Positions 47,582-59,374 of a stretch of 64,000 nt of DNA are shown here, one piece after another; the stretch's first letter is position 1; every line of letters starts with the position of its first letter. The stretch covers positions 27,460,858 to 27,524,857 of the forward strand of contig OX387190.1 in the NCBI GenBank assembly GCA_947561395.2, written 5' to 3'. The notes beneath the pieces are model-generated. The model was not told the DNA's origin, made no database searches, and saw nothing but the letters and a program-made list of their open reading frames with translations. Origin of the DNA: Buxus sempervirens. Lineage: Eukaryota > Streptophyta > Magnoliopsida > Buxales > Buxaceae. Made by a program: the position numbers and the translations under genes.

Positions 47582-49983
47582 TGTAGACACCCCAAATTGC
47601 ACTTCAATATGAAAGAACAATCAAAAGGAATTTTAAATGTTTTATTTGAGCTTTGGCATGTGTCAAAAACTCAAAAAGGGTGCTAACCGCACTGAATATA
47701 CGGTTTTTGAGAATTCGGTCTCAACCGCCCTGTGTATGCGGTTGCGAAGGCACACACGAGACGGTTGAGGTTCATGCTTCTTGCGTGAGCTGCCACGTGG
47801 CTTCTAGAAGCTTTGGCCATTGAGCCATGTCGACAGCAATTATGAGGAGTGTAACTGAATTAAAACCGCCCTGTATGTGCGATTAAGGTGAGTTTGCATG
47901 AAAACCGCATATAGAGTGACGGTTTTGTGGAAACCGCACTGTGTATGCGGTTTTGCTTGTTTCTGGGATTTGTGAAAAGGCTCGATCTCTGAGCCTTATT
48001 TACGCATATTAACTCTCTCTCAGGGACTTGAACTCCCTATTTCACCCTCCGAAACTTCCAGATTTACATCAATTCAAGGCTTTAACTTGAATTGGAACAA
48101 TCTAGAGAGTTTTTTGGGCATACCCTTGAGACTTTATTGCCCTTGGCTGTGCCTATAAATAGAGGGGTCCTCCTCTTGTAAATGGCTGGCAATTTGAAGC
48201 TTAGAAGCTCTACAAGAAGGGGAGAAACTCTATGGATTGTCTACTCAAGGCTCAAGCTACCAAGGTAAAGCTCTATTTAGCTTTCTAGCATTCTCTTTAC
48301 ATTTTTCAACTCTCATCTTCTACCTTTCTGTAGTGTAAGGCCCTGAATGCTTCTTTGCAACCCCAAACCTCTTCCAAAGTACTTAGGAATTCTTTCTAGC
48401 TGTAAAACGTGAAGAGAGAGCCTTGGGAAAAAAAAGTAGGAATGGATCCTCTAGGCTTAGAACCTACAAATGATGAAGAGCATGCCGTTTGGTTATTTTG
48501 AGCCTATGATTGCTTCTCTGATCTGTTTTATGTTTGTCTCTGGAGAAGATGTGCGAATCCTTGCTCTCAATAGCAATGGATTCCAGCCTTCTCCTACAAA
48601 ATTGATTTCCATCACTTCCAAACACACTTTTCACTGTTTTTTTGCAAGGATGAGCCAGATCTTGGGTTTCCATTTTAATATGGGAAATCTGAGATTATTG
48701 GCTTTATAATGAATTTTAGAACTTCATGAGATTGTTTTTTATGGTTTCCAAGTATTTTGGTCGAATCCACTTGCACTGGTTTTAGTCTTTTCTTAAAAAA
48801 TCTTCAAAACAGGGCAGCATCTGTGGCCTGTCTTGGAATGCTTATAACTTCATCCTCCGGATGAATTTTTGAGTGATTCTAAAGACATGTGATAGATGCG
48901 ATGGCTTACTTTGTATTTGGAAGTTTTCGTTCATTTTTATGGAGCCAATTTTTGACACCATCTGTTCAAAGTCTGTAAGTCAGTTCAGCCTAGATTGCTG
49001 AACTTGCCGCTTTGATGGTGCACTATTTGCTCAATTTTAATCCATTTTGAGTGATTTCAATCTTTGTGTTTTCTTTGAGGAGTCTATTTTCCATCCCAAT
49101 TGGTTTCAACAGATTTTGATCTGATTTGTGGTTTGTGTGCTTGATTGACTCAAAGTGGCTCTGTAATAGAGTTCTGGGTTAACCTGTGATCCTCTACGCA
49201 TGTTCAAGAGGACACACAAGTCACAAATGGGCGGAGTTTGGTGTAAGACCTATTTCGTTTGAAAGATGGCACCATATAATTCATCCATGCAAGTTTTTAC
49301 GAATTTATATGGAGCCAAACTCCACAAATAGAGTTTTGAAAATGCTTACTCACCACTTTTTCCGAGTTATAACAGCAGATTTCCACAGAGAATCTCTCTA
49401 ATTTTAAATCGGATTGAGCTGATTTTTTTATTTTATACTCTACATCATACCAGCTTTCAAATGGCTTTGGTTTCATGTGATTTGAATATAAATTGGGTGA
49501 TTTGTGGTTAATCGAAGCTTTCAAGTTCTTATAATCTGATTTTTCCAGATTTGCCTTGAATTGGTTTTTATTCGAATTTTACTTGAATTTTCCTTCACTC
49601 ATGAAGCTCTAAAGTGGTATATCCATGAAGAGAGTCCAAATTCATTGGACCACTCATGTGGAATAATCACATACATTTTGCTTATTTTAAGCATCCTTTG
49701 TTTATTTTTTTATTAGTAAACAATCCTTAGCATAAGCAAGCATGTGGCAACCGTCTTAGACGGATGAGTGGGGGTGCCTAACACCTTACCCCGCTCATAA
49801 ATAATTCCCTTACCTGATCTCTGGATTTTTCCCTGTATTAGAGCTACTTTGGCTCTATTTGGCATAGATGATCCCTTTGGTGTCCATTCACACCTTAACT
49901 TGGATGGTGTCGACTCTTCATTTTTATCGATCCCCGCGTGATGATATCGGAAGTCATCTTAGGTGACATTTCCATGTCTCACA
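47582..49983 (+). mobile_element. Solo LTR, family 3, inside the TRIM
   Basis: 2402 bp, TGTAGACACCCCAAATTGCAC to CATGTCTCACA, with perfect target duplication GGTTG (47577-47581 and 49984-49988). U3 has repeated AACCGCACTG / TATGCGGTT palindromes (47687-47955), TATA at 48151, and GGTGCCTAACACCTTACCC near 49770. Same family as 31907-34331. Confidence 0.93.
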
Positions 49984-51210
49984 GGTTGTGGTAGGTGTCG
50001 GTTGTCTGCTTGTGATTCATAGGTGCAAGGAGGGACCCCAGAAAGGTTGTGGGTTTGAACACTACGGTAAGCATTGGCCAAGTCTAGGGTTGGCAGGTGT
50101 TGGCTTCCGGTCCAAGTGTTGGGGTTGGAGGGATTGATGGGAGTGTTGAACTAAAGTCCAGCATCCTGTTAAAACTGTAATGAAATAAAGTTGTGTTCTA
50201 ACCGACAACTTAAGATTATTGGTCTAATGGTAAGCGTTTGATCCTAACAGTTATTAAAAATTCTTGATGGATTTTTTAGGTGGGATATCAATACAATGGA
50301 AGTTCTTCTAAACTACATGAAGAAGTGTTTCTTGGCTCTATTCAACACCACAAACACAATGGCGTATAAAATTTCTAATGAGCAAGGATGTGCTATCCTT
50401 CCATACTTGAAGAAAGCGGTAACATGCACACTGATTTAATTCTTGTTCTTTTCCCACTATGAAATCGTTTGTCCCAATGCTTATCTTCACATATCTTCGT
50501 CATTTTTAATTAATGGTGGGTTTTGCAATTGTGTCAGTGGACAGATCTATGCAAAGCATTCTTGGAAGAGGCCAAATGGTATTACAATGGATATGAACCA
50601 ACACTTGACGAGTACATAAACAATGGATGGATTTCAAGTTCAGGAATAGTCATTCAAGTGCATGCTTATTTTCTGTTAAGACAAAATATAACAGAAGGAG
50701 CAGTAGAATGCTTAAAAGACTGCCCAGATTTCCTACGTTGCTCATCCTTGATTTTCAGATTTGTCAACAATGATCTTGGAACTTCAAAGGTATTTCACCA
50801 ATTCTTTTAGCTTAGAACATACTTACTGGTTATTCCTAAAATCATCCCAAACCAAAGTTACCATATTAATTACTTCCTCTAATATATAGAAATTTTAATT
50901 TATTTTCAAATTAATGCAGGAGGAAATAGAGAGAGGTGATTCTTCGAAATTAGTAGTGTTACATGCGTGAGAATAACGTGTTTGAGGAAGCTGCTCATGA
51001 ACATATCAAACATCTAATAGGCTAGATGTGGAAGAAGATAAATAAAGACTTATCTTTCTGTTATCCTTTGCCACGTCTGTTTATTGATTTTGTGGTAAAT
51101 ATTGCTCGAATGGCCCAATTTTTGTACCAATTTGGGAATGGGCATGTTAATCCAAGTCAAACCAAGGGACAGGTGTTGTCTATACTCCCAACTTAATAAG
51201 GGAATAGACC

Positions 51211-52756
51211 AGACAAAGAGGTTCATCTGCATTAGTATTGTCTACACTCGCCATTGCCCGACGGTAGAATTGAGTCTTATGTGGTTACAAGTCTCCTTAA
51301 ATTAAGGAAGTGGGGTCCGTTAAAGAACCCACCATTATGTAAGAAGTTGGGAAAAAGTCCACAAGATACTGACTCTCTAAAAAAGCATGGGAAGTGGGGT
51401 CTCCTACGTTCTAAAAACATGGAGTGTTTGTACAAGGTGGGATTCAACTTCCTGAAAGTGGGATCGTTGGGAGACTTGTTGCTCAAGCAAATAAGCTTAT
51501 AAATTGGAACTTGCAGGCAAGAGAAGGAGATTCCTCGACCAACAAACAACACAACTACATTAGCTATTCCGATCTCCTCAGACCCCTTATTCGGTCTTCT
51601 CAGACTACCCTACTCTCATGCTATCCTCATAGCATGAAGTAGTCTATCCTCCTGTTGCTTCTTGTTGCAACAACACATGGAGATCCCCTTACTCCTAGAC
51701 AAGGCTAAGAAAATACACCCTTCTCATATCACGTCTAGGTACGATCTCGCTTATCCCTTCAAGCAAGGCTAAGGGCAGTCACTATGTGCACCCCGGAATC
51801 AGTAATATTCAAGGCGGCCCCTGATCTCTTCTCTCTATACTCCGATCACGGCTATAGGGAAACAGGCGGTAGGTACCGAGATTTTGTTGGTTTTCTTTTT
51901 ACCTTTTATTGATTCTCATCACCATCCATCCTTGAAATGGCCGTCATCCCACATGGCCCATCCATCATTGAAACAGCTGTGATCCCATACAGCTCGCAAT
52001 TTCTGCAGATTCTATATCAAACAGCCACCACCAACGTGGCTGTTGTCAATATTGCCATAAAATTGGGGGAAGAACCTTGGTGGACAAACCCCAATCCTCT
52101 CAGCAATCGCCGGATCAGAAGTCTCCAAATTTACAGGCGGCTGGGTCGTATATGAACCGCAACCCATTTGGTTTTGCGTACGAATGGCGTCGGGGTCAAA
52201 AGTTTCCGACTCCTTGCATCAGCACAGATGCTGGCACGCCCGCGCACTCACACGTCCCGAAGCCGAGCCGGAAATGATGGGAACAAGTATATAGCTTGTT
52301 TTATCTTTTTAGATGTACTAATGCATTCATGGTGGATATGAAGCAATTCAGTCATAGAAAATTATCTTGAATATGTTCGTTAATGGGTCAAATTCGAGTA
52401 CTTCACTCTGGTTTTTGTTCGCTAGTCTAGTATACCCCTAATTCATTTGGCTGGTATCATGCATGGAACTAATCACAAATAATTTGCAGGAACTTTTGAT
52501 CCCTCCACTACCTCATATCTAGCTACGAGTGGTCCAAATTTTGAGAGGTAAGTCTGGACAGTACCAAACAGTTTCATGACATATATATGACATGTTAGCA
52601 CAAACAACTGCAATAAAAATTTGAAAAGAACTTTTCAATGAACAAGCTCTGTCAAACTCTTCTACAGTAGATGATATCAATCCATCTATATATGCTAGGA
52701 AATTGAGGGCTGAGTGATCATGTTAACAAAATCACGAGACGATTCACTTGTGGTTT
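51211..52756. other. Unassigned region after TPS copy B
   Basis: Short open frames exist on both strands, the longest being 51277-51552 (-) and 51254-51502 (+). They overlap each other and match nothing I recognise. The stretch 51650-51900 is C-rich and low in repeats. No clear mobile-element ends were found. Confidence 0.4.
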
Positions 52757-52761
52757 GAAAT

Positions 52762-53047
52762 TGTAGAACACCGTTCCTACTAAAAGCTCAAGCTAATAGT
52801 TGTTGGTGAACTTTATATATTTAGTATATTTCTTAACACTCTCCTTCACGTGTGAGCCGGACTCAAACCCATTTTTTTAGGGAGGCCATACACGCAGAAT
52901 TTTTTTTCTCAACGGGTAGAGTGGAGGTTTGAACCCAAGACCTCGGCGTTTGCCTAAGGCTCCGATACCATGTAGAATACTATTCCTACTAAAAGCTCAA
53001 GCTAATAGTTGGGGGTGAACTTTATATATTTAATATATTTCTTAACA
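52762..53047 (-). mobile_element. Complete 286-bp TRIM
   Basis: LTRs are 52762-52838 and 52971-53047 (77 bp each, few differences), with target duplication GAAAT at 52757-52761 and 53048-53052. On - the LTR starts TGTTAAGAAATATA and ends TTCTACA, followed by the initiator-Met primer site TGGTATCGGAGCC. A purine tract GTGAAGGAGAG precedes the other LTR. There is no coding capacity; such elements depend on proteins of other retrotransposons. Confidence 0.95.
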
Positions 53048-53052
53048 GAAAT

Positions 53053-53286
53053 CGTTGATGGTCACAGGGGCAATGATGAGTGACCATAGAATTATAACTT
53101 CAGAAAACGATTGGAGAGTGTGTATCATGCTAACAAGGACCTATCCCCTCACTATTCCTTCATCTAACAATATTTTTTTGTGTCCCCTCACTATTCATCC
53201 AAGAGTGCCTTTGCCTTAGTAGCGAGGTACATGACTGGGGACGAAATTACTTGCTGCAACTACTGACCCTACTGCCTAAGTGAGAT
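53053..53286. other. Spacer, nothing recognised
   Basis: Short AT-rich stretch between the TRIM and the next solo LTR; a CCCTCACTATTC piece occurs twice (53147, 53197). No gene seen. Confidence 0.4.
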
Positions 53287-53291
53287 GCTGT

Positions 53292-55750
53292 TGTAAAATC
53301 CCATATTTTAGTAACTAAACTAATTGGTTAATAATATGCAGGAGATGAGATTATGGTTCAACCCAGAGGAGTTCAAGATGAACCGAAGATGATAGGAGAG
53401 CCTCTATAAGGTGAGCTTCTAATTATTGACCAAATATAATTATAATATATTAATTATTGTGCTATTATATTATTAGTAAGAATAAATGGTATTATAACCA
53501 AGGAGAATAAATAAGAGTTGGTCAAACCCAATGATAGTGGGTTGGCCCAAGGAATTGAATTGGTTTAAGATGGTTTGATTTAAGTGGGTTTAATAGGGGG
53601 AAATTTAGTAAAAGCCATTAAATAATAATATAACCTAGTAGTGCATGGATATATTCACGTTCAGTTTAAAAACGTCCAACATAGAAACCAGCAGCTGCAC
53701 GTTCTATTCTTGTTTCCTATTTCCTTCTCTTAGTTTCCTTGTGATCAAAACTAAACCCTAAACAACTGTTGGAGTTGTCTTAGAGAAGGAGGAGTATTTT
53801 CGTGCATAGAGAACTCAGGTAAAAGCCAAAGAGATATAAGTTTCTGTTCTGGAGATTTGAGTATGTTTAAGAGCCTTAAAAGTGTGATTTTTGAATCCAG
53901 ACGTGATCGAGGTTGTTGGGATCGTTTGGAAAACTTTGGGGTGATATTTCGTGGCTCTTAGAGAAGATTTAAGTTCCTAAAACCAGGTAAATAGTCCCTT
54001 GATGCTTGCATAAAATCTGAATTCGTGTTTATACAATATTCGTGGTTATTCGGTGTTTTGATGCATTGATTTTGTTATTTATGATGTTTTAATTGTTGGG
54101 AATTGTTCTAGCATGTTTATAAAGTATTTTATAATGATTTAGAATGGTTTTGATGCATTGATTATTGAGTTGTGGAATTTTTATGGAATTTCGCAAAGTT
54201 ACAGATTTTTCACGTATCGGACCGCCTGAGCGTCGCTCGAGCACCCTATGTATATTTCCAAAACCCGAGAGCAATTTTACCCAAAATGAATTACCGCTAG
54301 AGCAGTCGCTCGAGCGACCTACCCTGAATTAAACTGTTTTGTAAGGCCGATCGAGCGCTCTTGGCCGCTCGAGCGACCAGTTTGTTAGATTTTTGAAAAT
54401 GTGTCTTTTCAACCTAGTTTTCACTAAGGAAGGGATTCTATTCAATTTTAACCTATGTACCATCAAGATTGAGGTATTTGAGAAGTGTTTGCACTAGCGG
54501 ATGTTTAAAATTCAATTTTATAAAGATTTTGGGTAGATGTTTCTAAAGAGGCACTTTTACTTGATTCTATTGTTCCAAAAGATTTTACTTTTAACCAAGG
54601 TTGGTTTTGTGAGTTCATACACCTGTATTTGGGTGATATGAAGGTATTGTGTGCATCGATGGAGTCGATACACCTTCGGGACATATTGGCCCGTTGAAAC
54701 CTAGAATTTTGGACATATGACTTGGTGCATGCTGTTTTGAATTTGGGTCACTGGTGTGACAAGGCTAGTGCTTGATTTATTGTTTCCCGCATGGGCGGAT
54801 TTGGTAATATAGATATGGTTCTGTATTAGGTGGGTGTTATTGAGAAGTATGTCCATTACCCTTGTTGGTTTTTCTCACTATTGAGTGGGCTTAGCAGTTA
54901 TATGGATCCATAAAATAGCTAGTAAGTGAAATGTGTATTAGAGGGGTTTGAATTCTGTGTCTGAGGCATTCCATCATCTCGAGGATGGTACTGCTCCTAG
55001 ATTGGTCGGTCGCTACGTTACCCACTCCTGGATTGGTTGGGCCGTACATGCTAACTCATGGTTGGGTTCTTCCGTTGGTGTTGAATAGTCAGACTGCATG
55101 GCGGCTGATCCATTGTAAATTGGTTAGGTAGCATACTGGCACATGTTTATTCTCTTTTTCTGGTATACTATTTCATAAGTCCCATGAGGTAGACAAATTG
55201 TATTTTATTGTTGTCTTGATTCTTATTGTGATTATTCGGATTATACGATGCATATTTTATTGTGATCAATTATTTACATGACTGCTTACTGAGATGTTGT
55301 TTCTCACATTATTGTTTTATCGGTTTTGTTTTCAGATATTCCTGGAGAGGACGTTGCTAGGGTAGAGACACCGGGGGAATACTGTGATTACCAGGAAGAA
55401 GACTATTTCATTCATGTGTAGGACATGGAGAGACATTTAGATTTAGTTTCTTAGGGATTATTTTCAGTATTTTAATTAAGGAGTTTGATATTATTTAAAG
55501 GATGATTGGTATCTTTAATCCACACCTTGGTGGATGTTATTTAGTTGAACCCTTTCCGGACTTCATAGATGCAATATAAAAGGATGATTTTGGTAGTTTA
55601 ATTCTGTGCTTTCAGAAAGATGTTTTATTTCCACACTCTGATATAATAAATGAATTTGTTTAAGTCTGGAATAGTTGTTTTGGGCCATTTTCCCTAACGA
55701 ACCAGATTTGGGTTTATGTGTGTAAATAAACCTGGATCCGGGGCGTTACA
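53292..55750 (+). mobile_element. Solo LTR, family 4 (TGTAAAATCC...GGGGCGTTACA)
   Basis: 2459 bp with TGTAA...TTACA ends and a nearly perfect target duplication (GCTGT 53287-53291, ACTGT 55751-55755). It contains a GCTCGAGCG palindrome array at 54225-54385. The right part parallels 34620-35332. The first 500 bp are AT-rich with an AAACCCTAAAC box near 53752. Confidence 0.75.
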
Positions 55751-55755
55751 ACTGT

Positions 55756-56350
55756 TATCTATACGATCTCATGACTACTGTTTTTTCATCTTAAAAAGTG
55801 GTTTTCCATTTTCAATCTGAAAGAACAATAGCTGTAATTTGTTGCACATGGCAGCATCTCCACTTAGGCGATAGGGTAGCTGTAGCAGGCAAATTTGGCT
55901 CCCATGACTGGGGTTGTGTTATGAGCATGGCATGCATCTGTTCGTTTCATGATGATGCTACCATGCATGTGGTACCAGAGAAAGCGGTCTTTGCATCCAT
56001 CTAACAGTATTTTCTACATCCACCAATGAATTAGTCATTCCTTTGTGTTAAGGGTTCCAAGTTTAGAGGCTCGGTGGTACATTGATACAAGACGAAAGAA
56101 AAACATGGACCCTATATTACTTGAATTTAGCAAAGTTGGACTTCAACATGGTTCAAGCAATACACCAATAGGATCTCATAAAGGTGTCAAGGTTAATATG
56201 TTAACATCTTAAGAACTTGCTTGTATAAAAACGTACATGTATCCAAGCTTTTTGTACGGTACCTGTTCATAACTTTTTTCACAGCAAGCTTGTTTCAAAC
56301 CCAGTTAGGATTTTGAAGGAGAAACGTTTCAAAAGTTCTTTGTTTATAGT
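55756..56350 (+). other. Unassigned region with one 68-codon open frame
   Basis: The frame 55798-56004 includes LHLGDRVAVAGKFGSHDWG and ends VVPEKAVFASI-stop. I do not recognise it; a fragment of an OB-fold-like exon is conceivable but unproven. The rest (56005-56350) shows no gene. Confidence 0.25.
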
Positions 56351-56352
56351 AA

Positions 56353-56649
56353 ATACTAGATGACATCTATGATGTCTATGGTACAATGGATGAACTAGAG
56401 CTCTTTATTAATGCCGTCTAAAGGTTCTAGTGACTGACATCGATCTAACTTAAAAATCTTGCAATGTTCCTTATCTTCTTATGGTTATAACCCAAGTACG
56501 TTGGGATATTGATATAGTGGCAGATCTTCCTGACTACATGCATGAAGAAGTGTTTCTTAGCTCTATTCAACACCAGAAGAAAAATAAATGGCTCTTATGA
56601 AATTTTAATGGAGCAGGGTTGGGTTATCCTTCCACACTTGAAGAAAGTG
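56353..56649 (+). pseudogene. TPS-b-type terpene synthase relic (copy C): end of exon 4 and exon 5
   Basis: 56353-56423 encodes LDDIYDVYGTMDELELFINA, with an intact DDxxD, then a stop just before the donor. Intron 4 is about 75 bp and resembles that of copy B. Exon 5 (about 56500-56649) encodes WDIDIVADLPDYM, then shifts frame by a 4-bp insertion and continues as [20 protein letters not shown] with LPHLKK at the end. Exons 6 and 7 and the upstream exons are not found. It is non-functional. Confidence 0.85.
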
Positions 56650-57369
56650 GTACTATACTTGATCTCTTCCCTTTTCTTTTGTAATTGTGAAACTGTTTTA
56701 AATATTTCTGGCCATCATACAATCCCATTGTGTGGTCTCCACTCACCATGTACTACAAATTCCACCTATACCATTTTACATTGTGAATCGCAGTTCTATG
56801 AACTCTCAACCAATCGAAACACTATGTCGAGCCAATGTGCTTGAAAAGCAGAATGCAATCACAGATGCACATTGCATCCCTGTGATAGTCTGGATCTAAA
56901 ACAAGATCAAAGGTTCACCTATTATCATATGTTTGATTGAAATTTCAATTGTAGGCTTACAAGTAATCCTCTTCTTACAAGTTGGGCCTTGGGTGCTCTA
57001 GAAACCTCACCACAACATGTAAGGATAACCAAAATATTTCAAGCTATTGATGACTATTGGGATCAAAGACCCTTACACCTCAACTATACATTGTTGTTAT
57101 CGACTATTTGGTGCTAACCCTCACATCTTACACTCTTGCGGATATAATGCAACAAGAATAAGGCACGTGACATATTATCAAGGCACTAGATAACGTTTAT
57201 GATCGATGAAGGGTTCTCCTTGTGCTATACGTCCAATACAAGAGGAAGAGTTCTCAAAACACTTAAAGTATTAGCTACGGCATCCTTTTATATGCCCAAC
57301 TTTTGGTCTTCCAAATCTGCCCCTAAACAAAGCCTTTATTCCACTAAATCCTTAGGCTGTACCTAAGGC
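56650..57369. other. Unassigned region after TPS copy C
   Basis: No reading frame of note and no clear element ends. The start (56650-56720) resembles intron 5 of the other TPS copies, then similarity is lost. Confidence 0.4.
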
Positions 57370-57800
57370 ATACTAGGGGGGATACCTTAGTGTTAAGTGG
57401 GGGGGGGGGGGTACCTTAGTGTTATTTGAGGGGGTACTTTGGTGTTTCAAGGGGTTTACCTTAGCTATTTCAAAGGGTATACTTTAGGGATGCTTAGGGG
57501 GTACTTTAGTTATACAAGAGGGGATACCTTAGTTATATAAGGGAGGGGTACTTTAGTTATACAAAGTGGGTATCTTAGGTAAAACAAGTAGGTACTTTAG
57601 TTAAACAAGGGGGGTACCTTAGCTATATAAGGGGGTGTACCTTGGGTAAAACAAGGGGTACCTTAGGCAACACAAGGGGGTACCTTAGGTATACAAGTGG
57701 GGTACTTTAGACAATACAAGGGGGTACTTTAGGTATACATGTGGGGTAGCTTAGGTATAATTGGGGGGTATTTTAGGTATACATGTGGGGTACCTTATGT
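57370..57800. repeat. GGTACC-type minisatellite
   Basis: About twenty imperfect direct units of roughly 20-24 bp with consensus GGGGTACCTTAGGTATACAA (A/T-rich second half variable), including a G14 run near 57399. The motif matches the left-arm units of the Mutator-like MITE at 44434-44989. Confidence 0.9.
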
Positions 57801-58239
57801 TCAAGAATGATCTAGAAGTGTTGCAATTTGAGTTTGGCTCAAAACAAGAAATCTGGAAATTTTGTACTGGACGCACGAACGTTAAACTTGGACTTTCGGG
57901 CGTTAAGCCTTTATCAATTGGTTTCTACAGGTTTTAGCTCAACGCGCGATTCAAGGTTTGCACGTTAAGACAAATTTTCACATTTAACTCTAATTTTTTA
58001 GAATTTGATTTCCAATTCACTAGAACTAATTAGAGGGTATCTTAGCCAATGGAAATTGATAAATAACATTAACTAAGCTTACCTCAATAACCTTCAATAA
58101 AGTTCAATTTGATTTCCCCCAAATTCTTAAGCATGATTCACATCCACCTCACCTTCATTACAAAAATATTTAATTAGTCTGATAATCTCACTTTAGATAA
58201 TTAAACTTAATAGTTAAGGTATAATCCGGGTTAGGGTTT
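57801..58239. other. Unassigned region before the copia fragment
   Basis: AT-rich sequence with no gene. It ends GGGTTAGGGTTTTACA just before copia-like coding sequence, so part of it may belong to the same old element. Confidence 0.35.
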
Positions 58240-58581
58240 TACAGTGGAGGACTTGGTGGTCGTATATTTTCTAACAGAAGTCGTGGTTATTCTTCTTCAA
58301 GCACTCAGCCTATTGCTTCTTCTTTTCCAGATGATACTTGCCTTTTTTGTCAAGTGTGCAATAGGACTGGACACACTGCAATTACTTGTGTATACCATTT
58401 TGATCTGTCATATACTTCCCAATTCATGCTTCAGCATACTACAGCTCTTCAATTCCCTTTGATGCCTTGTGGTATCCAGATACCGCGGCAACAAACCACA
58501 CACTAATGATATTGATACCTTGAATTTGAACTCATCTTAGTATTGTGGTTCAAATCATCTTCATGTTGGAAATGGTAACTC
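58240..58581 (+). mobile_element. Ty1/copia fragment: zinc knuckle and start of protease
   Basis: The first part encodes CLFCQVCNRTGHTAITCVYH, a gag zinc knuckle of the copia type, and the second resembles the copia protease start (WYPDTAATNH). No other part of the element is in place; it is an old fossil with breaks. It ends at the LTR that starts at 58582. Confidence 0.7.
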
Positions 58582-59374
58582 TGTAACGCCCCGGATTCAT
58601 GTTGTTCATTAAAGATATAACACGTCTCACGGAGTGTTAGGAATGGGCCCAAAATTTCATATACTAACTCAAATTAATAACATGGGTCATATACATCAGA
58701 GTGTGGAAATTCAAAACTTCTATTTAAGTGTGGGAAATAAACCAAACCATGTAAATGTATATCTCTAATCAAATCTGATACCAATTCAACCAAATCAAAA
58801 TACAAGTTACGATAGAACTATCAATATCCACAAAACAACCCACAACGTCTAAGGAAGGTAATAATCTCCCTCCCTATACAAATCCTCTGGTTCTACCCTA
58901 GTAGTCGTGTCCTCTCCGAGTGTATCTGAAAAAAAAAACGTAATGAGATACGAATATCCCAACAAGTAGCACATGCATGCTAAAACATGTTACCATATTT
59001 CTAAAATCATATCATGATAAGAATCACAATGAATAAGTCAATACGAATACAAAGGAATTCTGATAAACCCATACTATCACGTTAACACCAATAATCAAAT
59101 AACAACACAAGTATTATAAACCAAGTAACATCGTGGCCAATGTTATGTAGTTCACTTTAATTGATTAATCAACATGCCGGAGCGACATCCACACCTCCAT
59201 GTACACAGTCCGGCCTACTCAGGGTTTCGGTACTCTAAAATGATGGCCTACTCAGGGTTTCGTCATCAAATGCTGGCCTACTCCGGGTTTCGGCATTGAC
59301 AACTCGGCCTACTCTGGTTTTTGGGCTGCTTTACACTGGTCGTGGCAACACTCATGGCCATGCCATTACATTAC
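58582..59374 (-). mobile_element. Part of a family 4 LTR
   Basis: Starts TGTAACGCCCCGGATTC, the inverted GGGGCGTTACA end of family 4, and contains four CGGCCTACTC(A/C)GGGTTTCGG-like units (59210-59330). It is cut at 59375 by another LTR; the rest is not in the window. Confidence 0.7.

Larger units (their letters stand above)
41105..50249 (+). mobile_element. TRIM (small non-coding LTR element) in TPS intron 4, with nested insertions
   Basis: Perfect target duplication GTTAT at 41100-41104 and 50250-50254. The left LTR starts TGTTGCAGG (41105) and resumes after the CACTA element to about 47445. The right LTR is 50135-50249 (115 bp, TGATGGGAG...CCTAACA). The primer site TGGTATTAGAGCC (47448-47460) matches the initiator-Met tRNA type. 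A purine tract GGGGTTGGAGGG precedes the right LTR. Without the CACTA element and the solo LTR its length is about 0.5 kb. Confidence 0.85.
40907..51210 (+). pseudogene. TPS-b-type terpene synthase copy B, disrupted
   Basis: Exon pieces in order. 40907 to about 40984: ATG and a Ser/Thr-rich start MGLLLSPATSTSVPSYPTPF, like a plastid transit peptide. This joins directly to the end of exon 4 (SYDVYGTLDELEPFTDAIK, to 41052). Exon 5 is 50280-50418, exon 6 is 50538-50789, exon 7 from 50920. Exons 1-4 are mostly missing, and DDxxD reads VNSYD, so the first two metal-binding Asp are lost. Intron 4 is about 9.2 kb because a TRIM with nested insertions entered it. Exon 6 has an extra codon within the NSE/DTE motif (FVNNDLGTS against FINDLGTS in copy A). 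Exon 7 has a 2-bp deletion near 50953, a stop (TAG, 51021-51023) and a shorter end. It is not a working synthase, but the promoter and ATG look sound. Confidence 0.85.

Noticed and set aside
55798-56004. OB-fold or single-strand-DNA-binding protein fragment
   Set aside because: Only the GDRVAVAGKFG wording suggests it; no family motif or splice structure supports it, so it is left unassigned.
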